From JBCDCP01 sp039181495 (GTDB lineage: Bacteria > Pseudomonadota > Alphaproteobacteria > Rhizobiales > Tepidamorphaceae), in NCBI GenBank assembly GCA_039181495.1, contig JBCDCP010000034.1, positions 1 through 24,774 on the forward strand: 24,774 nt of DNA, given 5' to 3'. The first letter of the stretch is position 1; every line of letters begins with the position of its first letter. Shown here in pieces: positions 22,570-24,774 of the stretch. The translations under genes and the position numbers were made by a program. Under the pieces are notes generated by a model. It saw only the letters and a program-made list of their open reading frames with translations, was not told the DNA's origin and did no database searches.

Positions 22570-24774
22570 ATGGATAGGCACTATCGGGTTGTCGTGATCG
22601 GGGGCGGGGTCGTTGGCACGGCCGTTCTGTACCACCTCGCCAAATTCGGCTGGACCGATTGTTGCCTGATCGAACGCTCGGTTCTGACCGCGGGCTCGTC
22701 CTGGCATGCGGCGGGCGGTATCCACGCGCTCAACGCCGATCCCAATATGGCGGCGCTCCAGGCCTACACCATCGATCTTCTCAGTGAGATTCAGGAAGAG
22801 AGCGGCCAGGATATCGGCCTGCATATGACCGGTGGTCTCACCTTGGCCGGCACGCCCGACCGCTGGGAATGGCTGCAGTCTGCCTATCGCGTGTTCCAGT
22901 CGATCGGTATCGAAGACTGCGAGTTGATGACGCCCGAGGAAGCACAGAAGCGCTGCCCGATCATGTCGACCGACGGCGTGCTGGGGGCGATGTGGGCCGA
23001 CCGCGAAGGCTATATCGATACCACCGGAACCGTGCATGCCTATGCCGGGGCGGCCAAGAAACGCGGCGCCAAGGTAATCGAGAACAACCGGGTGCTCGAA
23101 CTCAATCAGACCAATGATGGTTGGGAGGTCGTAACCGAGAAGGGCACCATCACCTGCGAGCACGTGGTCAATGCCGCTGGTCTTTGGGCCAAGCAGGTCG
23201 GCCGCATGGTTGGGCTTGAACTGCCGCTCAGCCCGCTCAAACACCACTATCTGGTTTCGGACTCGATTCCGTTGCTCGACGAAGTCGACTTCGAGATGCC
23301 AATGACGGTCGATCTTGAAGGTTTCACCTATCTGCGACAGGACCAGAAAGGCGTCTTGCTCGGGATCTACGAAATCGACCACGAGCATTGGGCCATGGAC
23401 GGCGCACCCTGGGATTACGGCATGGAGCTGTTCCAGGAGCAGACCGACAGGATCGAGAAAGAGCTCATCCTCGGCTTCGAGCGTTATCCGGTGTTGCAGG
23501 AGGTCGGCGTCAAGACCTGGGTCAACGGCGCTTTCACCTTCTCGCCAGATGGCAACCCGCTGGTCGGCCCGGTGCTCGGTAAACCTGGCTACTGGCTCGC
23601 TTGCGGTGTCATGGCCGGATTCCTGCAGGGCGGCGGTGTCGGCAAGACACTGGCCGAGTGGATGATCCATGGCGAGCCTGAAGCCGACGCCTGGCCGATG
23701 GACATCGCCCGTTACGGCGGCTTCACCGCCAACAAGCAGTACATCAAGGAAACGACAGGGCAGTTCTACTCCCGCCGTTTCGTGATGACCTATCCCAATG
23801 AGCAGCTGCCCGCCGGGCGTCCGCTCAAGATGGCCCCGGCCCATGACGCAATGACCGCGGCTGGCGCACAATGGGGCGTCAGCTGGGGTCTCGAAGTTCC
23901 GCTCTACTTCGCTGAGCCTGGCTTCAAGGAGACCCCCACGCTCAGGCGCTCCAATGCATTCGAGATCGAAGCCGCGGAAAGCAATCTGGTACGCGAGCAG
24001 GTCGGTTTGCTCGATATTACAGGCTTCTCGCGGTTTGAGGTCACCGGCCCCAATGCCACGGCCTGGCTTGATCGGATGATGGCCTCAAAGCTGCCTGGGC
24101 CGGGTCGCGCCCGCCTTGCACCCATGCTTGGTCCGGATGGACGCCTCAAGGGCGATCTGACGATCTTCAACTGGGGACCCGGCGAGGACGGTGATCCGGT
24201 GTGGTGGATCATGGGGTCGTACTACCTGCGCGCTTGGCACATGCGCTGGTTCCACGACCACATGGAAGACGGTGTCGCGATCCGCGATCTGGGTGATGAC
24301 ATTGTCGGTTTCTCGCTGTCGGGCCCGAATTCCCGCAAGGTGATCGAAACGCTCACCGACGCCGAGGTCGGCGCGCTGCCGTTCATGGCCTGTGGCGACT
24401 TCGATATCGGACTGATCAGAGCCAAGGTCGGCCGGCTGTCGGTGGCTGGCGAGCTGGGTTATGAAATCCACTGCCAGGCGGCCGAACATGTCGCGCTGCG
24501 GCGAATGCTGCTTGAGGCCGGTGCAGAACATGGCCTCCGGGAGTATGGCTACAACGCGCTGATGTCGCTCAGACTGGAGAAAAGCTTCGGCGTCTGGTCC
24601 AAGGAATTCACTCAAGGATACACGCCGGGCATGACCGGGATGGATCGCTGGATCGCCTGGGACAAGAACGACTTCATTGGCAAGACCGCCGCCATTGCGG
24701 AGCGGGACGGCAACGGCCCGCCGCAGGTTCTAGTCACGATGGAAGTTGATTCGCCGGATGCGGACGCCAGCGGC
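22570..24774 (+). CDS. Dimethylglycine/sarcosine dehydrogenase-like flavoprotein, 5' part
   Basis: Open for 735 codons to the right edge, so the C-terminus is missing; relatives are about 800-850 residues. The N-terminal DAO-type FAD domain (1-about 360) has the dinucleotide motif VVVIGGGVVGTAV (7-19). His46 in LTAGSSWHAAGG is the position of covalent FAD attachment in dimethylglycine and sarcosine dehydrogenases. TFSPDGNPLVGPV and a Gly-rich LQGGGVGKTLAEW follow. An FAO_M linker (about 363-418) leads to a GcvT-like folate-binding domain from about 420 (LLDITGFSRFEVTGP, SLSGPNSRKVI, GELGYEIH). Such enzymes oxidatively demethylate N-methyl glycines and pass the C1 unit to tetrahydrofolate. ATG 22570 follows GGAGA with 9-base spacing. 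The substrate is uncertain, since alphaproteobacteria carry many paralogues. Confidence 0.9.
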   Translation, partial: MDRHYRVVVIGGGVVGTAVLYHLAKFGWTDCCLIERSVLTAGSSWHAAGGIHALNADPNMAALQAYTIDLLSEIQEESGQDIGLHMTGGLTLAGTPDRWEWLQSAYRVFQSIGIEDCELMTPEEAQKRCPIMSTDGVLGAMWADREGYIDTTGTVHAYAGAAKKRGAKVIENNRVLELNQTNDGWEVVTEKGTITCEHVVNAAGLWAKQVGRMVGLELPLSPLKHHYLVSDSIPLLDEVDFEMPMTVDLEGFTYLRQDQKGVLLGIYEIDHEHWAMDGAPWDYGMELFQEQTDRIEKELILGFERYPVLQEVGVKTWVNGAFTFSPDGNPLVGPVLGKPGYWLACGVMAGFLQGGGVGKTLAEWMIHGEPEADAWPMDIARYGGFTANKQYIKETTGQFYSRRFVMTYPNEQLPAGRPLKMAPAHDAMTAAGAQWGVSWGLEVPLYFAEPGFKETPTLRRSNAFEIEAAESNLVREQVGLLDITGFSRFEVTGPNATAWLDRMMASKLPGPGRARLAPMLGPDGRLKGDLTIFNWGPGEDGDPVWWIMGSYYLRAWHMRWFHDHMEDGVAIRDLGDDIVGFSLSGPNSRKVIETLTDAEVGALPFMACGDFDIGLIRAKVGRLSVAGELGYEIHCQAAEHVALRRMLLEAGAEHGLREYGYNALMSLRLEKSFGVWSKEFTQGYTPGMTGMDRWIAWDKNDFIGKTAAIAERDGNGPPQVLVTMEVDSPDADASG

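Noticed and set aside
22435..23871. Long minus-strand open frame of 478 codons
   Set aside because: It is antisense to the well-supported dehydrogenase-like gene; the plus-strand frame has FAD and GcvT motifs, while this one has no recognisable domain and arises from GC-rich codon bias.
1..24774. Mobile elements, phage genes, CRISPR arrays, tRNA or rRNA genes
   Set aside because: No transposase or integrase-like protein, no regularly spaced repeats and no tRNA-like or rRNA-like sequence were seen on either strand by eye.

Overview
The window reads as a chromosomal core region of an alphaproteobacterium, most like the Hyphomicrobiales (rhizobia and relatives). The evidence is the GC-rich codon use, the CcmI-CcmE-CcmF-CcmH (CycHJKL) gene order, a DegP gene followed by an OmpR-type regulator, its kinase and glnE, and a PleC/DivJ-type histidine kinase beside glnE. 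No tRNA, rRNA, insertion sequence, phage gene, integrase or CRISPR array was seen. Coding density is high and all main genes are intact except the two cut by the window edges.

Layout. Positions 1-1015 hold the 3' part of a sensor histidine kinase (FeuQ-like by context). 1190-1675 is a glycine-zipper lipoprotein of the 17 kDa surface-antigen type. 1829-3229 is a 466-residue soluble protein that I do not recognise. 3375-7633 is the cytochrome c maturation operon ccmI-ccmE-ccmF-ccmH. 7679-8917 is an alpha/beta-hydrolase fused to an OsmC domain. 9059-10609 is a DegP-type periplasmic protease, followed by an intercistronic hairpin and an overlapping response regulator and histidine kinase pair (10691-12842). 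12896-15856 is glnE. On the minus strand, convergent with glnE, lie a PleC-like membrane histidine kinase (15906-18344) and pepN (18474-21131). A 505-base gap (21132-21636) with AT-rich palindromic sequence follows. It is bounded by a hydroxypyruvate-isomerase-family gene (21637-22422, minus) that diverges from a dimethylglycine/sarcosine dehydrogenase-like flavoprotein running off the right edge (22570 onward).

How the genes fit together. The left two thirds are mostly about the cell envelope: heme ligation to apocytochromes c, a periplasmic protease/chaperone, two sensor kinases, a surface lipoprotein and a probable thiol-peroxidase fusion protein. GlnE links to nitrogen regulation and the PleC-like kinase to the cell-cycle phosphorelay. 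The right end is metabolic: oxidative demethylation of methylated amines or glycine derivatives with transfer of the C1 unit to tetrahydrofolate, next to an enzyme family acting on hydroxypyruvate or similar C3/C4 keto acids.

Novelty. I found no convincing new defence, mobile or biosynthetic system. The points most worth a second look are the unrecognised 466-residue protein, the TGA(A/T)TCA palindrome cluster near 21.4 kb, the hairpin between degP and its two-component genes, inverted repeats next to the ribosome-binding sites of two genes, and the divergent isomerase/dehydrogenase pair.
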